Assembly: GCF_002288925.2 (NCBI RefSeq)
Contig: NW_022098001.1
Location: 7,221,113 to 7,285,112, forward strand
DNA length: 64,000 nt
Reading direction: 5' to 3'
Source of the DNA: Delphinapterus leucas
Lineage: Eukaryota > Chordata > Mammalia > Artiodactyla > Monodontidae
The notes under the pieces were generated by a model that made no database searches, was not told the DNA's origin, and worked only from the letters and a program-made list of their open reading frames with translations. The position numbers and the translations under genes are program-made. Position 1 is the stretch's first letter. Every line of letters begins with the position of its first letter. Shown here in pieces: positions 61,601 to 64,000 of this stretch.

Positions 61601-62416
61601 AATACATATTTCTATACTGGTAAGAAGCTAGCTAATAATATATCAAGATAAGTCAATAGGAATCCAATAGTGGATTCCTTCTATTATAGTTTGGAAAAGA
61701 AGCATCCACTTAAGCCTCTGTCCGATTTGACCTTTGGCTTGCAGAGAAAAGCCTTAAGGCCAGTTAAAAGAACATGTTAGGGATATGTTGCCTATAATGA
61801 TGTACATCCTGCTGTTCTGTTTACTGAAAGATGGTGACATTGATTTTATCCTGGCCCCTGCTGTGGGATCTCTTACCACAGCAGCGACTGGCACCGGTCA
61901 AGGACCAAGCACCTCCACCATTCCAGGTGAGAATCTCTACTATTTTATCTACCTAGGCATTTGGAAGATAAAACTAAACACTTTGTATATAGGTTTCTAC
62001 AGTTCTACAGTTTATCTCAAGGAGACTTCTTGGCTTGAAAAATATCTAATTCTGTGACTTATCTTCTGTATATCAGTGAAGTTGTGGTGTGTATGTGCAT
62101 ATGTTTCATCAGTTGAGATTTATAAAATGTGTTAATGTGTTTAAATTCTCTGTAATGAAGTTATTAATTTGTTACCAATACTCAAATATTTTTCTGGTGG
62201 TTTATTTGATAGATACTTGGTATATTATTCTAGAACAGTCTTTCACTCTGTTGTGAACACTTTTGTTACCAAGTGGATCTGCTTAATTACAGGTCCTTCC
62301 ACAGAGCCATCTGTAGTAGAATCCAAGGATCGAAAGGCCAACGCTCATTTTATATTAAAATTGTTATGTGACAGTGTTGTTCTACAGCCCTATCTACGAG
62401 AACTTCTCTCTGCCAA
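13592..62416 (+). CDS. UBR5: UBR5 (EDD1) HECT E3 ubiquitin ligase, internal coding exons 2-25 (gene runs off both ends)
   Basis: UBR5 is a large, mainly nuclear HECT-type E3 that recognises N-degrons and other substrates and builds K48-linked and branched ubiquitin chains (family knowledge). I recognised 24 exons by their translations. Every junction is GT-AG, phases match across all junctions, and the exons sum to 3,264 nt (1,088 codons) without stop or frameshift. Segments in order, with residue numbers assuming a 21-residue first exon: first propeller strands (37-89), Ser/Gly/Arg-rich linker (90-184), UBA (about 185-226), acidic run (226-240), propeller continuing (from about 367), small beta-barrel (about 645-717), last propeller strands (718-872), helical scaffold (from 873). 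The first exon, UBR box, MLLE and HECT catalytic cysteine are outside the window. Numbering is supported by the leucine at codon 50367-50369 falling at position 710, a residue I recall as important for tetramer assembly. No promoter or CpG island is visible. Confidence 0.97.
13637..14010 (+). other. UBR5: UBR5 intron 2
   Basis: 374-bp AT-rich intron. I see no repeat or other feature in it beyond the splice signals. Confidence 0.9.
14011..14092 (+). CDS. UBR5: UBR5 exon 3
   Basis: 82-nt exon, acceptor 'tttcccag', donor 'gtaaac'. It encodes residues about 36-63, including the [20 protein letters not shown] segment. The '[10 protein letters not shown]' pattern resembles an RCC1-type blade, and this is the first strand pair of the N-terminal beta-propeller. 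Confidence 0.97.
14093..14563 (+). other. UBR5: UBR5 intron 3
   Basis: 471-bp intron. Apart from the splice sites I see no recognisable feature. Confidence 0.9.
14564..14640 (+). CDS. UBR5: UBR5 exon 4
   Basis: 77-nt exon, acceptor 'tgcttctag', donor 'gtaaga'. It begins [20 protein letters not shown] and encodes residues about 64-89. Together with exon 3 it completes an RCC1-like 'DGRVCRIGF' strand before the chain leaves the propeller for the linker and UBA insert. Confidence 0.97.
14641..15366 (+). other. UBR5: UBR5 intron 4
   Basis: 726-bp intron. It contains a CRE-like palindrome directly followed by a TATA-like run at 15040-15056 (see the separate entry). I recognise no repeats. Confidence 0.9.
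15040..15056 (+). promoter_or_regulatory. CRE palindrome next to a TATA-like run (candidate only)
   Basis: A full CREB/ATF palindrome (TGACGTCA, 15040-15047) is followed with no spacer by TATAAAAAA (15048-15056). CpG-containing CREs are uncommon by chance in such AT-rich sequence. The usual CRE-to-TATA spacing is larger than this, and there is no other evidence of initiation. Confidence 0.25.
15367..15486 (+). CDS. UBR5: UBR5 exon 5
   Basis: 120-nt exon, acceptor 'tttttcccag', donor 'gtaagt'. It encodes residues about 89-129, starting [20 protein letters not shown]. Rich in Ser, Gly, Arg and Asn, this is the flexible linker between the first propeller strands and the UBA domain. Confidence 0.97.
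15945..16018 (+). repeat. Local tandem duplication, period 37 bp
   Basis: The string 'tttcaagtgtacaacataac' starts at 15945 and again at 15982. The second unit has an extra 'gaaacataac' before rejoining. It is a small replication-slippage duplication inside the L1 remnant. Confidence 0.8.
16031..17222. mobile_element. Tigger-type DNA transposon (Tigger2-like), carrying a SINE
   Basis: The terminal inverted repeats are visible: 'tgacccttga' at 16035-16044 and 'tcaagggtca' at 17209-17218. TA duplications sit at 16029-16030 and 17223-17224. The internal text 'cttaactactaatagcctcg' and the following 'ggaagccttaccattaacgt' match the Tigger2/MER2-type consensus as I recall it. It is a non-autonomous copy with no transposase frame. 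A CHR-2 SINE is inserted inside it at 16634. Confidence 0.75.
16634..16850 (+). mobile_element. CHR-2 SINE inside Tigger
   Basis: Full-length plus-strand CHR-2 SINE with an A-rich tail containing two 'cc' interruptions. Probable target duplication: 'aaaaacacgct' at 16623-16633, against 'aaaaactcacgct' ending at 16861 with a 2-bp difference. It is nested within the Tigger element, so it is the youngest of three layers. Confidence 0.93.
18130..18345. mobile_element. hAT-like non-autonomous DNA transposon remnant
   Basis: Starts 'ggggttgtcaaattacagcc' and ends 'aaaagtttgctgatccctta'. The two ends are imperfect inverted repeats of each other. The middle contains 'agcctacaaagcctaa', typical of this common mammalian MER element. 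I do not assign the exact subfamily. Confidence 0.55.
18782..20420 (-). mobile_element. L1 insertion (antisense, 5'-truncated) with target-site duplication
   Basis: A 14-bp direct repeat, 'caggtgatgcattt', lies at 18768-18781 and 20421-20434. The insert starts with a T-rich run (the L1 tail on the minus strand). A minus-strand frame at 19722-19910 contains decayed L1 ORF2 sequence, such as [20 protein letters not shown]. It is truncated at its 5' end at 20420 and non-functional. Confidence 0.8.
20746..20865 (-). mobile_element. Short CHR-type tRNA SINE
   Basis: Minus-strand short SINE with a perfect 16-bp target-site duplication, 'ccaagtagtgattttt', at 20730-20745 and 20866-20881. The tail is T/G-rich ('ttgttttgtttttgg'). 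It is inserted in the old L1M remnant. Confidence 0.93.
21351..21376 (-). other. C-rich tract (G-quadruplex potential on minus strand)
   Basis: Four or more C-runs of three to six within 26 nt on the + strand, giving a G4 motif on the template strand of UBR5. It could equally be an i-motif or a simple low-complexity tract. Confidence 0.4.
22258..22575 (+). mobile_element. Long CHR-type SINE (CHR-S/CHRL-like)
   Basis: About 300-bp tRNA-derived element. It has a head like the CHR SINEs, followed by repeated 'caactactgaagcccacg', 'gaagcccgcgcaccacaatg' and 'cgaagacccaacatagcc' modules and a 'aaaatagataaataaat' tail. A 12-C run lies near 22488. A different, longer and older type than CHR-2. The target duplication is unclear ('aaaaaagacagttt' versus 'aaaaaagagttt'). 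Confidence 0.8.
22866..23090 (-). mobile_element. CHR-2 SINE
   Basis: Minus-strand CHR-2 SINE with a tail degraded to a T/TTAA-rich stretch at 22866-22897 and its 5' end at about 23090. I could not find a convincing target-site duplication. The GC-rich body creates open frames in both directions that are not genes. Confidence 0.9.
23332..23537 (-). mobile_element. CHR-2 SINE
   Basis: Minus-strand CHR-2 SINE. Target-site duplication 'ttttccattatt' at 23320-23331 versus 'ttttccgttatt' at 23538-23549 (11 of 12 identical). It lies only about 240 bp from the previous SINE, in the same orientation. Confidence 0.92.
23845..23916 (+). repeat. Perfect 36-bp tandem duplication
   Basis: Two identical adjacent 36-bp units (23845-23880 and 23881-23916), each starting 'tttgacctttgtctttcaac'. 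The identity of the units implies a recent event. Confidence 0.95.
24610..26120 (-). mobile_element. L1 remnant (antisense), interrupted by mariner
   Basis: Antisense L1 sequence on both sides of the mariner: 'cagccaccattctactttct' on the left, and from 'agtgctgctatgaacac' onwards on the right. A minus-strand frame at 25550-25759 holds decayed ORF2 C-terminal sequence (for example [20 protein letters not shown]). It is ancient, with many changes and no coding capacity. Confidence 0.75.
24929..25372 (+). mobile_element. Mariner DNA transposon 5' fragment
   Basis: Begins right after a TA (24927-24928) with the terminal repeat 'ttgggttggccaaaaggttt' typical of cetartiodactyl mariners. From the ATG at 25110 a transposase frame opens ([19 protein letters not shown]), then frameshifts after about 35 codons. 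The 3' two-thirds and the right terminal repeat are missing, together with about 150 bp of the host L1, so a deletion took both. It is non-functional. Confidence 0.85.
26277..26494 (-). mobile_element. CHR-2 SINE
   Basis: Minus-strand CHR-2 SINE with a (TTTTG)n-type tail. It has a perfect 11-bp target-site duplication, 'ggaacagtgtt', at 26266-26276 and 26495-26505. It ends about 175 bp upstream of exon 6. Confidence 0.95.
26670..26859 (+). CDS. UBR5: UBR5 exon 6
   Basis: 190-nt exon, acceptor 'aatatttag', donor 'gtatgg'. It encodes residues about 129-192: a Gly/Ser-rich start ([20 protein letters not shown]), an Arg-rich stretch ([19 protein letters not shown]), and VIPEELISQ, the first helix of the UBA domain. 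The disordered linker and UBA are inserted between propeller strands. Confidence 0.97.
27052..27211 (+). CDS. UBR5: UBR5 exon 7 (UBA domain)
   Basis: 160-nt exon, acceptor 'tatttcag', donor 'gttggt' (a weak donor). It encodes residues about 193-245. The UBA core reads [20 protein letters not shown] then [14 protein letters not shown], the three-helix ubiquitin-binding fold. An acidic run, [15 protein letters not shown], follows. Confidence 0.97.
27212..27796 (+). other. UBR5: UBR5 intron 7
   Basis: 585-bp intron with no recognised repeat. The donor is the weak form noted under exon 7. The acceptor side is pyrimidine-rich. Confidence 0.9.
27797..27946 (+). CDS. UBR5: UBR5 exon 8
   Basis: 150-nt exon, acceptor 'ctgtttatag', donor 'gtaatt'. 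It encodes residues about 246-296, starting [20 protein letters not shown]. It ends SRLGSSR plus one base. It lies after the UBA and before the Arg/Glu-rich helix. Confidence 0.97.
27947..29724 (+). other. UBR5: UBR5 intron 8
   Basis: 1.8-kb, very AT-rich intron. I recognise no young repeat. It ends at the first of two tandem acceptors. Confidence 0.9.
29725..29936 (+). CDS. UBR5: UBR5 exon 9, with tandem acceptors
   Basis: 212-nt long form, donor 'gtattt'. The acceptor at 29723-29724 (ccag) gives [15 protein letters not shown] second acceptor at 29741-29742 (cttag), 18 nt on, removes VLLLPL and keeps the frame (SSR-ERDSE). The rest reads [20 protein letters not shown] and ends [11 protein letters not shown], residues about 296-366. 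The Arg/Glu-rich part is probably helical. The second acceptor has the better pyrimidine tract. Confidence 0.95.
30063..30190 (+). mobile_element. Short CHR-type tRNA SINE
   Basis: Plus-strand short SINE, 'ggaattccctggctgtccag' onward, with an (AAAAT)n-type tail. It has a perfect 14-bp target-site duplication, 'aaaatgcagacata', at 30049-30062 and 30191-30204. It lies 127 bp after the exon 9 donor. Confidence 0.95.
30757..30900 (-). mobile_element. L1 3' end (antisense, strongly 5'-truncated)
   Basis: Starts with a T-rich tail, then 'ttattggggtgtaattgatt' and 'gtgtacagcaaagtgaatct', the antisense 3' UTR of cetartiodactyl L1. Only about 140 bp remain. No target-site duplication was found. Confidence 0.75.
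32384..32408 (+). other. G-quadruplex motif after a pyrimidine tract
   Basis: Four G-runs (six, seven, three and three G) within 25 nt on the + strand, preceded by a CT/T-rich tract at 32340-32383. This meets the canonical G4 pattern, and the G-runs are on the transcript strand. Confidence 0.55.
32735..32990 (+). mobile_element. L1 ORF2 3' fragment (sense)
   Basis: Contains 'ctgttggtgggaatgtacat', 'cactatggaaaacagtaggg' and 'cagcattgtttacaatagcc', all typical of sense L1 ORF2 3' sequence. Stops are present, so it does not encode protein. Ends near a CA-rich tract at 32983. Confidence 0.8.
35045..35560 (-). repeat. L2-like LINE remnant (antisense)
   Basis: 'cctactatgtgccaagcacc' is the hallmark of antisense L2. 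Further right, 'cttcacagaggagatgacat' and 'tttaagcagc' continue in the same order. It is diverged and the edges are uncertain. Confidence 0.55.
36600..36790 (-). repeat. MIR SINE remnant (antisense)
   Basis: Order: 'gtgccaggtactttaatata', 'acccattttagaagtgaag', 'cagagaagttacataactta', 'ggatccaggttttggactc'. Typical antisense MIR, ancient. Confidence 0.6.
37769..37975 (+). mobile_element. CHR-2 SINE
   Basis: Plus-strand CHR-2 SINE with an uninterrupted A-tail of about 19 (37961-37979). It has a perfect 16-bp target-site duplication, 'aaaagtcacttgtgtt', at 37753-37768 and 37976-37991. The pure tail and perfect duplication suggest one of the youngest insertions here. Confidence 0.97.
38600..38990 (-). 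repeat. L2-like LINE remnant (antisense)
   Basis: 'ttcatttattcaacacgttt', 'gcatctactctgttcactgt', 'ggggatacagtggtgaacaa' and 'gtcagggaaggtctcatttg' follow the antisense L2 3' order. The GC-rich G-run cluster lies at its right end. Confidence 0.6.
38955..38980 (+). other. GC-rich G-run cluster before exon 10
   Basis: Runs of five, six and four G with CGC and CGCCC between and after them, within about 26 nt. It is one of very few CpG-dense spots in the window, about 170 nt upstream of the exon 10 acceptor. It has three long G-runs and could form a G4 by splitting the six-G run. Confidence 0.45.
39147..39263 (+). CDS. UBR5: UBR5 exon 10
   Basis: 117-nt exon, acceptor 'ctttacag', donor 'gtattt', phase 0 at both ends. 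It encodes residues about 367-405, starting [20 protein letters not shown] and ending with [12 protein letters not shown]. The '[11 protein letters not shown]' strand is an RCC1/WD-like propeller blade, where the chain re-enters the propeller after the UBA insert. Confidence 0.98.
39348..39458 (+). CDS. UBR5: UBR5 exon 11
   Basis: 111-nt exon, acceptor 'ctttcaaag', donor 'gtatga', phase 0 at both ends. It encodes residues about 406-442, starting [20 protein letters not shown]. It is the next propeller blade. The intron before it is only 84 nt. Confidence 0.98.
39459..40067 (+). other. UBR5: UBR5 intron 11
   Basis: 609-bp intron without recognised mobile elements. The stretch at 40002-40044, ending 23 nt before exon 12, is the apparent source of a copied segment in intron 12. 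Confidence 0.9.
40068..40222 (+). CDS. UBR5: UBR5 exon 12
   Basis: 155-nt exon, acceptor 'tatctttag', donor 'gtgagt'. It encodes residues about 443-494: [20 protein letters not shown], then [20 protein letters not shown] and NNLYWW with the last Trp split across the junction. A propeller blade with the RCC1-like 'LENNLYWWG' strand. Confidence 0.98.
40335..40806 (+). mobile_element. L1 3' UTR insertion (sense) with expanded AT-rich segment
   Basis: Sense L1 3' end: 'aacaaggtcctactgtatag' on the left and 'taaatcaactatacttcaat' plus an A-tail on the right. Probable 10-bp target duplication, 'taatgcttta', at 40325-40334 and 40807-40816. The usual short TA run in the middle has grown to about 200 bp, containing the inverted repeat and copied segment listed below. 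Confidence 0.8.
40540..40645. repeat. 24-bp perfect inverted repeat with a copied segment in the loop
   Basis: Arms at 40540-40563 and 40622-40645 are perfect reverse complements of 24 nt. The loop contains 40566-40608, which matches 40002-40044 of intron 11 at 41 of 43 positions in direct orientation. Exon 12 lies between source and copy. Confidence 0.9.
41549..41666 (+). CDS. UBR5: UBR5 exon 13
   Basis: 118-nt exon, acceptor 'tccttttcag', donor 'gtaagt'. It encodes residues about 494-533: [20 protein letters not shown], then the basic KKPKSS and NITVGTQ. The Lys/Arg-rich stretch is a plausible nuclear localisation signal in a propeller loop. Confidence 0.98.
41694..41900 (+). mobile_element. 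CHR-type SINE next to the exon 13 donor
   Basis: Plus-strand tRNA-derived SINE with two 'actaagaagtccgc' modules and an 'aaataaataaata' tail. It has a perfect 16-bp target-site duplication, 'gaattaagtctgtcct', at 41678-41693 and 41901-41916. The first duplication starts 11 nt past the donor GT of exon 13. Confidence 0.95.
42405..42850. mobile_element. hAT-like DNA transposon remnant
   Basis: Starts 'atggttctcaaagtgtggtc' and ends 'gagaccaaaagagtctgaac', imperfect inverted repeats of each other. The interior 'agagatttgcaaaaatgtaa' matches a common non-autonomous hAT family as I recall it. Subfamily not assigned. Confidence 0.55.
44827..45011 (+). CDS. UBR5: UBR5 exon 14
   Basis: 185-nt exon, acceptor 'tttgctag', donor 'gtaagt'. 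It encodes residues about 534-595: [20 protein letters not shown], then [20 protein letters not shown], ending SKTTEA plus a split Lys. Propeller blade followed by the start of a charged linker. Confidence 0.98.
45012..48171 (+). other. UBR5: UBR5 intron 14
   Basis: 3.2-kb intron whose main content is the L1 insertion at 46004-46903 with a probable transduced flank. The remaining parts (45012-45990 and 46920-48171) are AT-rich with no feature I can name. Confidence 0.9.
46004..46903 (-). mobile_element. L1 insertion with probable 3' transduction (antisense)
   Basis: Flanked by a 13-bp direct repeat, 'tgtcttgttttta', at 45991-46003 and 46904-46916. Read on the minus strand: about 400 bp of L1 3' UTR (46903-46517), its own AATAAA and A-run (46516-46505), then about 465 bp of non-L1 sequence, a second AATAAA (46046-46041), and an A-rich tail decayed by mutation (to 46004). 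One shared duplication around both parts favours a single retrotransposition event. Confidence 0.7.
48172..48281 (+). CDS. UBR5: UBR5 exon 15
   Basis: 110-nt exon, acceptor 'tctaattgcag', donor 'gtaagt'. It encodes residues about 595-632: [20 protein letters not shown], then a Ser-rich run ending SASMPY. A flexible Pro/Ser-rich linker with several potential phosphorylation sites. Confidence 0.98.
48282..49118 (+). other. UBR5: UBR5 intron 15
   Basis: 837-bp AT-rich intron. I recognise no repeat or regulatory site. Confidence 0.9.
49119..49231 (+). CDS. UBR5: UBR5 exon 16
   Basis: 113-nt exon, acceptor 'gttgtctaag', donor 'gtttgt'. It encodes residues about 632-669: the basic [13 protein letters not shown] (a likely nuclear localisation and phosphorylation site), then [20 protein letters not shown]. 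The last part starts the small beta-barrel inserted in the propeller. Confidence 0.98.
49232..50246 (+). other. UBR5: UBR5 intron 16
   Basis: 1.0-kb intron. A short L1M-like antisense fragment ('ttttggaataattttagatt') lies at about 49465-49550. Otherwise I see nothing. Confidence 0.85.
50247..50390 (+). CDS. UBR5: UBR5 exon 17 (small beta-barrel)
   Basis: 144-nt exon, acceptor 'tattctag', donor 'gtaagt', phase 0 at both ends. It encodes residues about 670-717: [15 protein letters not shown], an Asn/Ser-rich loop, and [11 protein letters not shown]. By my count the codon at 50367-50369 is Leu710, a residue I recall from structural papers as needed for tetramer formation through this barrel. 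Confidence 0.98.
50478..50589 (+). CDS. UBR5: UBR5 exon 18
   Basis: 112-nt exon, acceptor 'gtcatgcag', donor 'gtaaaa'. It encodes residues about 718-754, starting [20 protein letters not shown] and ending [10 protein letters not shown]. The preceding intron is only 87 nt. The chain returns from the barrel to the propeller here. Confidence 0.98.
50841..50995 (+). CDS. UBR5: UBR5 exon 19
   Basis: 155-nt exon, acceptor 'tttctgaag' after a long T-run, donor 'gtatgg'. It encodes residues about 755-806, starting [20 protein letters not shown] and ending AIFTAGQ. RCC1-like blade strands. Confidence 0.98.
51256..51453 (+). CDS. UBR5: UBR5 exon 20
   Basis: 198-nt exon, acceptor 'ctattatag', donor 'gtaatc', phase 0 at both ends. 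It encodes residues about 807-872: [20 protein letters not shown], then [20 protein letters not shown] and [12 protein letters not shown]. The '[12 protein letters not shown]' strand closes the propeller. Confidence 0.98.
51809..51841. repeat. Perfect 14-bp inverted repeat with 5-nt loop
   Basis: Arms 'agaatgtacatgtt' (51809-51822) and 'aacatgtacattct' (51828-51841) are perfectly complementary, with loop 'gggag'. It lies in diverged L2-like sequence, where such a perfect hairpin is not expected. Confidence 0.9.
52102..52306 (-). mobile_element. CHR-2 SINE
   Basis: Minus-strand CHR-2 SINE with a T-tail, flanked by a perfect 15-bp target-site duplication, 'taagcttgaactctt', at 52087-52101 and 52307-52321. 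Confidence 0.97.
52473..52597 (+). mobile_element. Short CHR-type tRNA SINE
   Basis: Plus-strand short SINE with an 'aaaaaaccccag' tail. Target duplication 'gaaaaataggagaaac' at 52457-52472 versus 'gaaaaataggaaaaac' at 52598-52613 (15 of 16 identical). It contains a small internal 'gttcgttc' duplication. It lies 150 bp from the previous SINE in opposite orientation. Confidence 0.93.
54165..54224 (+). repeat. 30-bp tandem duplication
   Basis: Two adjacent 30-bp units starting at 54165 and 54195, each containing 'caagggta' and 'tgtgccat', differing at about four positions. A small old slippage duplication. Confidence 0.8.
55050..55415 (+). repeat. Old interspersed repeat, family not resolved
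   Basis: 'aagtttgtttaggctgctac', 'aaacaaccgaaatttacttc', 'aagatcaaggtgtgggcaga' and 'cctacctccaaatacc' appear in the order of a very common mammalian repeat. I recognise the motif order but not the exact family name. Confidence 0.5.
56020..56230 (+). CDS. UBR5: UBR5 exon 21
   Basis: 211-nt exon, acceptor 'ctgagcacag', donor 'gtgaga'. It encodes residues about 873-942: [20 protein letters not shown], then [20 protein letters not shown] and KETKEEE. Strongly helical and Leu-rich. It starts the helical scaffold that follows the propeller. Confidence 0.98.
56231..57172 (+). other. UBR5: UBR5 intron 21
   Basis: 942-bp AT-rich intron with no recognised repeat. Confidence 0.9.
57173..57299 (+). 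CDS. UBR5: UBR5 exon 22
   Basis: 127-nt exon, acceptor 'tatgtttcag', donor 'gtaatg'. It encodes residues about 943-985: [20 protein letters not shown], then a Gly/Ser-rich [13 protein letters not shown] with the following Ser split. A second AG six nt into the exon (57177-57178) could act as an in-frame alternative acceptor. Confidence 0.97.
57300..61238 (+). other. UBR5: UBR5 intron 22 (3.9 kb)
   Basis: Long intron with no CHR SINE or L1 that I recognise, unlike the other long introns. It contains a minus-strand open frame at 58949-59272 (listed separately) and T-rich runs. 59430-61238 holds nothing that I can name beyond a possible MIR remnant near 61020-61130. Confidence 0.8.
58949..59272 (-). 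CDS. Doubtful antisense open frame (107 codons), no known homolog
   Basis: The frame contains a Lys-rich stretch from an A-rich tract ([14 protein letters not shown]) and then a protein-like stretch (for example [20 protein letters not shown]). I do not recognise the sequence. It has no visible start context. It could be a decayed retrocopy on the minus strand or chance. Stops appear quickly in all three minus frames beyond 58949. Confidence 0.15.
   Translation of the reverse strand: MSFKKIVLYLFSSLGLGNIFKYNAQLLIQILSKQKTKKTKKRKLFFKMLYTIHEDSPVSSVAEDNTEEIPPWLLRFRVLTFLRIGLPGVIVFSDNMEEFKVDVISSL
61239..61390 (+). CDS. UBR5: UBR5 exon 23
   Basis: 152-nt exon, acceptor 'ttcttctag', donor 'gtaaga'. 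It encodes residues about 985-1035: [20 protein letters not shown], then a Ser/Pro-rich [18 protein letters not shown]. An Arg-rich helix followed by a Pro-rich loop. Confidence 0.98.
61391..61830 (+). other. UBR5: UBR5 intron 23
   Basis: 440-bp intron with no recognised feature. Confidence 0.9.
61831..61926 (+). CDS. UBR5: UBR5 exon 24
   Basis: 96-nt exon, acceptor 'tactgaaag', donor 'gtgaga'. It encodes residues about 1036-1067, [20 protein letters not shown] then [12 protein letters not shown]. Thr/Gly/Ser-rich and probably flexible. Confidence 0.97.
61927..62292 (+). other. UBR5: UBR5 intron 24
   Basis: 366-bp intron with no recognised feature. Confidence 0.9.
62293..62416 (+). CDS. UBR5: UBR5 exon 25 (last in the window)
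   Basis: 124-nt exon, acceptor 'taattacag', donor 'gtaaga'. It encodes residues about 1068-1109: [20 protein letters not shown], then [20 protein letters not shown] plus a split Lys. A helical, Leu-rich segment shortly before the UBR box, whose zinc-binding exons lie beyond the window. Confidence 0.98.
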
Positions 62417-63019
62417 GTAAGAAGTTTAATATACTTTTGATATGAAGATTTAGCTTTACTCCTTTTACTGTTAAGTTGATCTTGCAATATATGGAACAAC
62501 AATTATCTTAATTGAATTTAAAATTTATCGGAATCTAGCATTGTATTTTCCGTGTTACTAAGTAAGCTCTCTTTAGTGAAAGAGGCCTTCTCGATATAAT
62601 ACAGGGTACACTAAATGAATAGTTTGATTTTATGTTAGCTTGATGAGGGTGTATATTTATATGTTAAAAAGATCACAGTATAGTTGCTCTCAAATGTTGA
62701 ATCCGTAAATTAGTTATATCACTGTCACCTGGAGAACTTTAAAAATTATACACATTCTTCCCCAAGCTCTACACTAGAAGTATAACTCAGCAGGCCTGAA
62801 ATGGGGCCTGGAACCTGTATTGTGAAAATCCAAGGATGATTCTTATGGTTTCTTTGGAAATCTTGGCTTACGGAATCATCATGAGATCATACAGAGCTTT
62901 TGTTAAGTATTCTGTTGTAAGTGCTCATTAACCGTTAATAGGTTACATCTCTACCTGCAACTTGATTGTTTATCTTCCTTTACAAACTCATAATGATGAG
63001 TGTTTTTATAATAGTTATT

Positions 63020-63200
63020 AATCTGTGTCAAGCTCTACTTGCATTAACTCTTATTCTAGATATAACTGTCTGGAGTAGATAATATTATCTCCACTTTACA
63101 TTTGCAGCAGTGGGCTTAGAGGTTAATTAACTTGCCCAGCCTCACAAAACTATTGAGTGGCATAGCTGGAATTCCAGCCCTGGTATGTGTCTTTATTACA
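63020..63200 (-). repeat. MIR SINE remnant (antisense)
   Basis: Motif order: 'gcattaactcttattctaga', 'attatctccactttacattt', 'aattaacttgcccagcctca', 'gctggaattccagccctgg', typical of antisense MIR. Confidence 0.6.
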
Positions 63201-63800
63201 GAACTGGGACTCCCAGCCTTGACCCTTATGTCACCTTCCCTATTTAGTACAAGAAGGTGTTATGAGTTTTTTTATCTTTGAGGGTGAGGGAGTTTTCATG
63301 TTTAAGTCTTACTGCCCTTTGGATGAAAATGACCAAATTTATGAAATTATGATTTAATGAAGGCTGCCCCACACTAGTAAAATAAGTCATTGGATTATAA
63401 ACAGAGTTATTATGACAGAAGCATCTTAATAATTTATTAGTGGTTTGAGGCATAGATAAAAATGGTTTATATATGGATACATACAGTATATCTTTCTGTT
63501 TTTATTTTCTCAGTTGTCATCTTTTTGCATTTATGGTGTTTTTAATCATATTACCTTTGTATAATTTCCTCGTGGTGGTGTCTAAAAAGTTATTTTATGT
63601 TCTTATTCCCTTTCTCTTTGTTGTTAATTCATTTTATATTTCTACAATTCATTTCTATTTCACTAGTGCTTTATTTTAGTACCCTCACAGTGGTTGACTT
63701 TTTCCTCCTTTATCTAAAAAAACATATAAAATATCTGGAAAACACCCAGTATGCCACTGTATTCATAAGCTGATGTTACTAGGAGAGGCAGTGTTCTTTT

Positions 63801-63982
63801 TTTTTGCTCTATGCGGGCCTCTCACTGCTGTGGCCTCTCCCGTTGCGGAGCACAGGCTCAGCAGCCATGGCTCATGGGCCCAGCCACTCCACGGCATGTG
63901 GGATCTTCCCGGACCGGGGCACGAACCCGTGTCCCCTGCATCGGCAGGCAGACTCTCAACCACTGCGCCACCAGGGAAGCCC
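63801..63982 (-). mobile_element. CHR-2 SINE with a 15-bp internal deletion
   Basis: Minus-strand CHR-2 SINE with a 17-bp target-site duplication, 'agaggcagtgttctttt', at 63784-63800 and 63983-63999. Relative to the other copies in the window it lacks about 15 bp between two 'caggct' motifs (near 63850-63860), consistent with a deletion between short direct repeats. Confidence 0.96.
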
Positions 63983-64000
63983 AGAGGCAGTGTTCTTTTG

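Larger units (their letters stand above)
62417..64000 (+). other. UBR5: UBR5 intron 25, 5' part
   Basis: First 1.6 kb of the next intron. It holds a MER5-like patch near 62725-62850, a MIR at 63020 and a CHR-2 SINE at 63801. The next exon is outside the window. Confidence 0.9.

Noticed and set aside
1..64000. CRISPR array, phage or bacterial operon
   Set aside because: No regularly spaced repeats or bacterial gene pattern. The spliced UBR5 exons and mammalian retroelements show that this is a vertebrate genome.

Overview
The window is a gene-poor, AT-rich stretch of a mammalian nuclear genome. I read it as a cetacean, probably a toothed whale. The evidence is fourteen tRNA-derived SINE copies of the CHR type, most with intact target-site duplications, together with cetartiodactyl-style L1 3' ends and a mariner remnant. 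There are no bacterial operons, tRNA or rRNA genes, CRISPR arrays or phage genes.

One gene fills the window: UBR5 (EDD1), the HECT-type E3 ubiquitin ligase, on the + strand. I placed 24 internal coding exons between 13592 and 62416. All are joined by GT-AG introns with consistent phase, giving 1,088 codons with no stop or frameshift. Assuming one upstream first coding exon of about 21 codons (not in the window), they correspond to residues of about 22 to 1109 of the roughly 2,800-residue protein. They encode the first propeller strands, a Ser/Gly/Arg-rich linker, the UBA domain, an acidic stretch, the rest of the N-terminal beta-propeller with an inserted small beta-barrel, and the start of the helical scaffold. 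The promoter, exon 1, UBR box, MLLE domain and catalytic HECT domain lie outside the window.

Layout: 1-13591 is the 3' part of intron 1, with old MIR/L2/MER remnants, two SINEs and a 100-N assembly gap inside one SINE. 13592-15486 holds exons 2-5. 15487-26669 is the 11-kb intron 5, a stack of nested repeats (L1 inside L1, Tigger inside L1, SINE inside Tigger, mariner inside L1). 26670-29936 holds exons 6-9, including a tandem acceptor that adds or removes six residues. 29937-39146 is the 9-kb intron 9. 39147-51453 holds exons 10-20, the propeller and barrel core. 51454-56019 is intron 20. 56020-62416 holds exons 21-25, followed by the start of intron 25.

I found no unknown multi-gene system. 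The most interesting signals are: (1) a probable L1-mediated 3' transduction in intron 14, with a 13-bp target-site duplication around an L1 3' end plus about 470 bp of foreign sequence; (2) a 43-bp templated copy of intron 11 sequence sitting in the loop of a perfect 24-bp inverted repeat in intron 12; (3) the exon 9 tandem acceptor, where the six-residue insert is itself the polypyrimidine tract of the second acceptor; and (4) a SINE inserted 11 nt past the exon 13 donor site.
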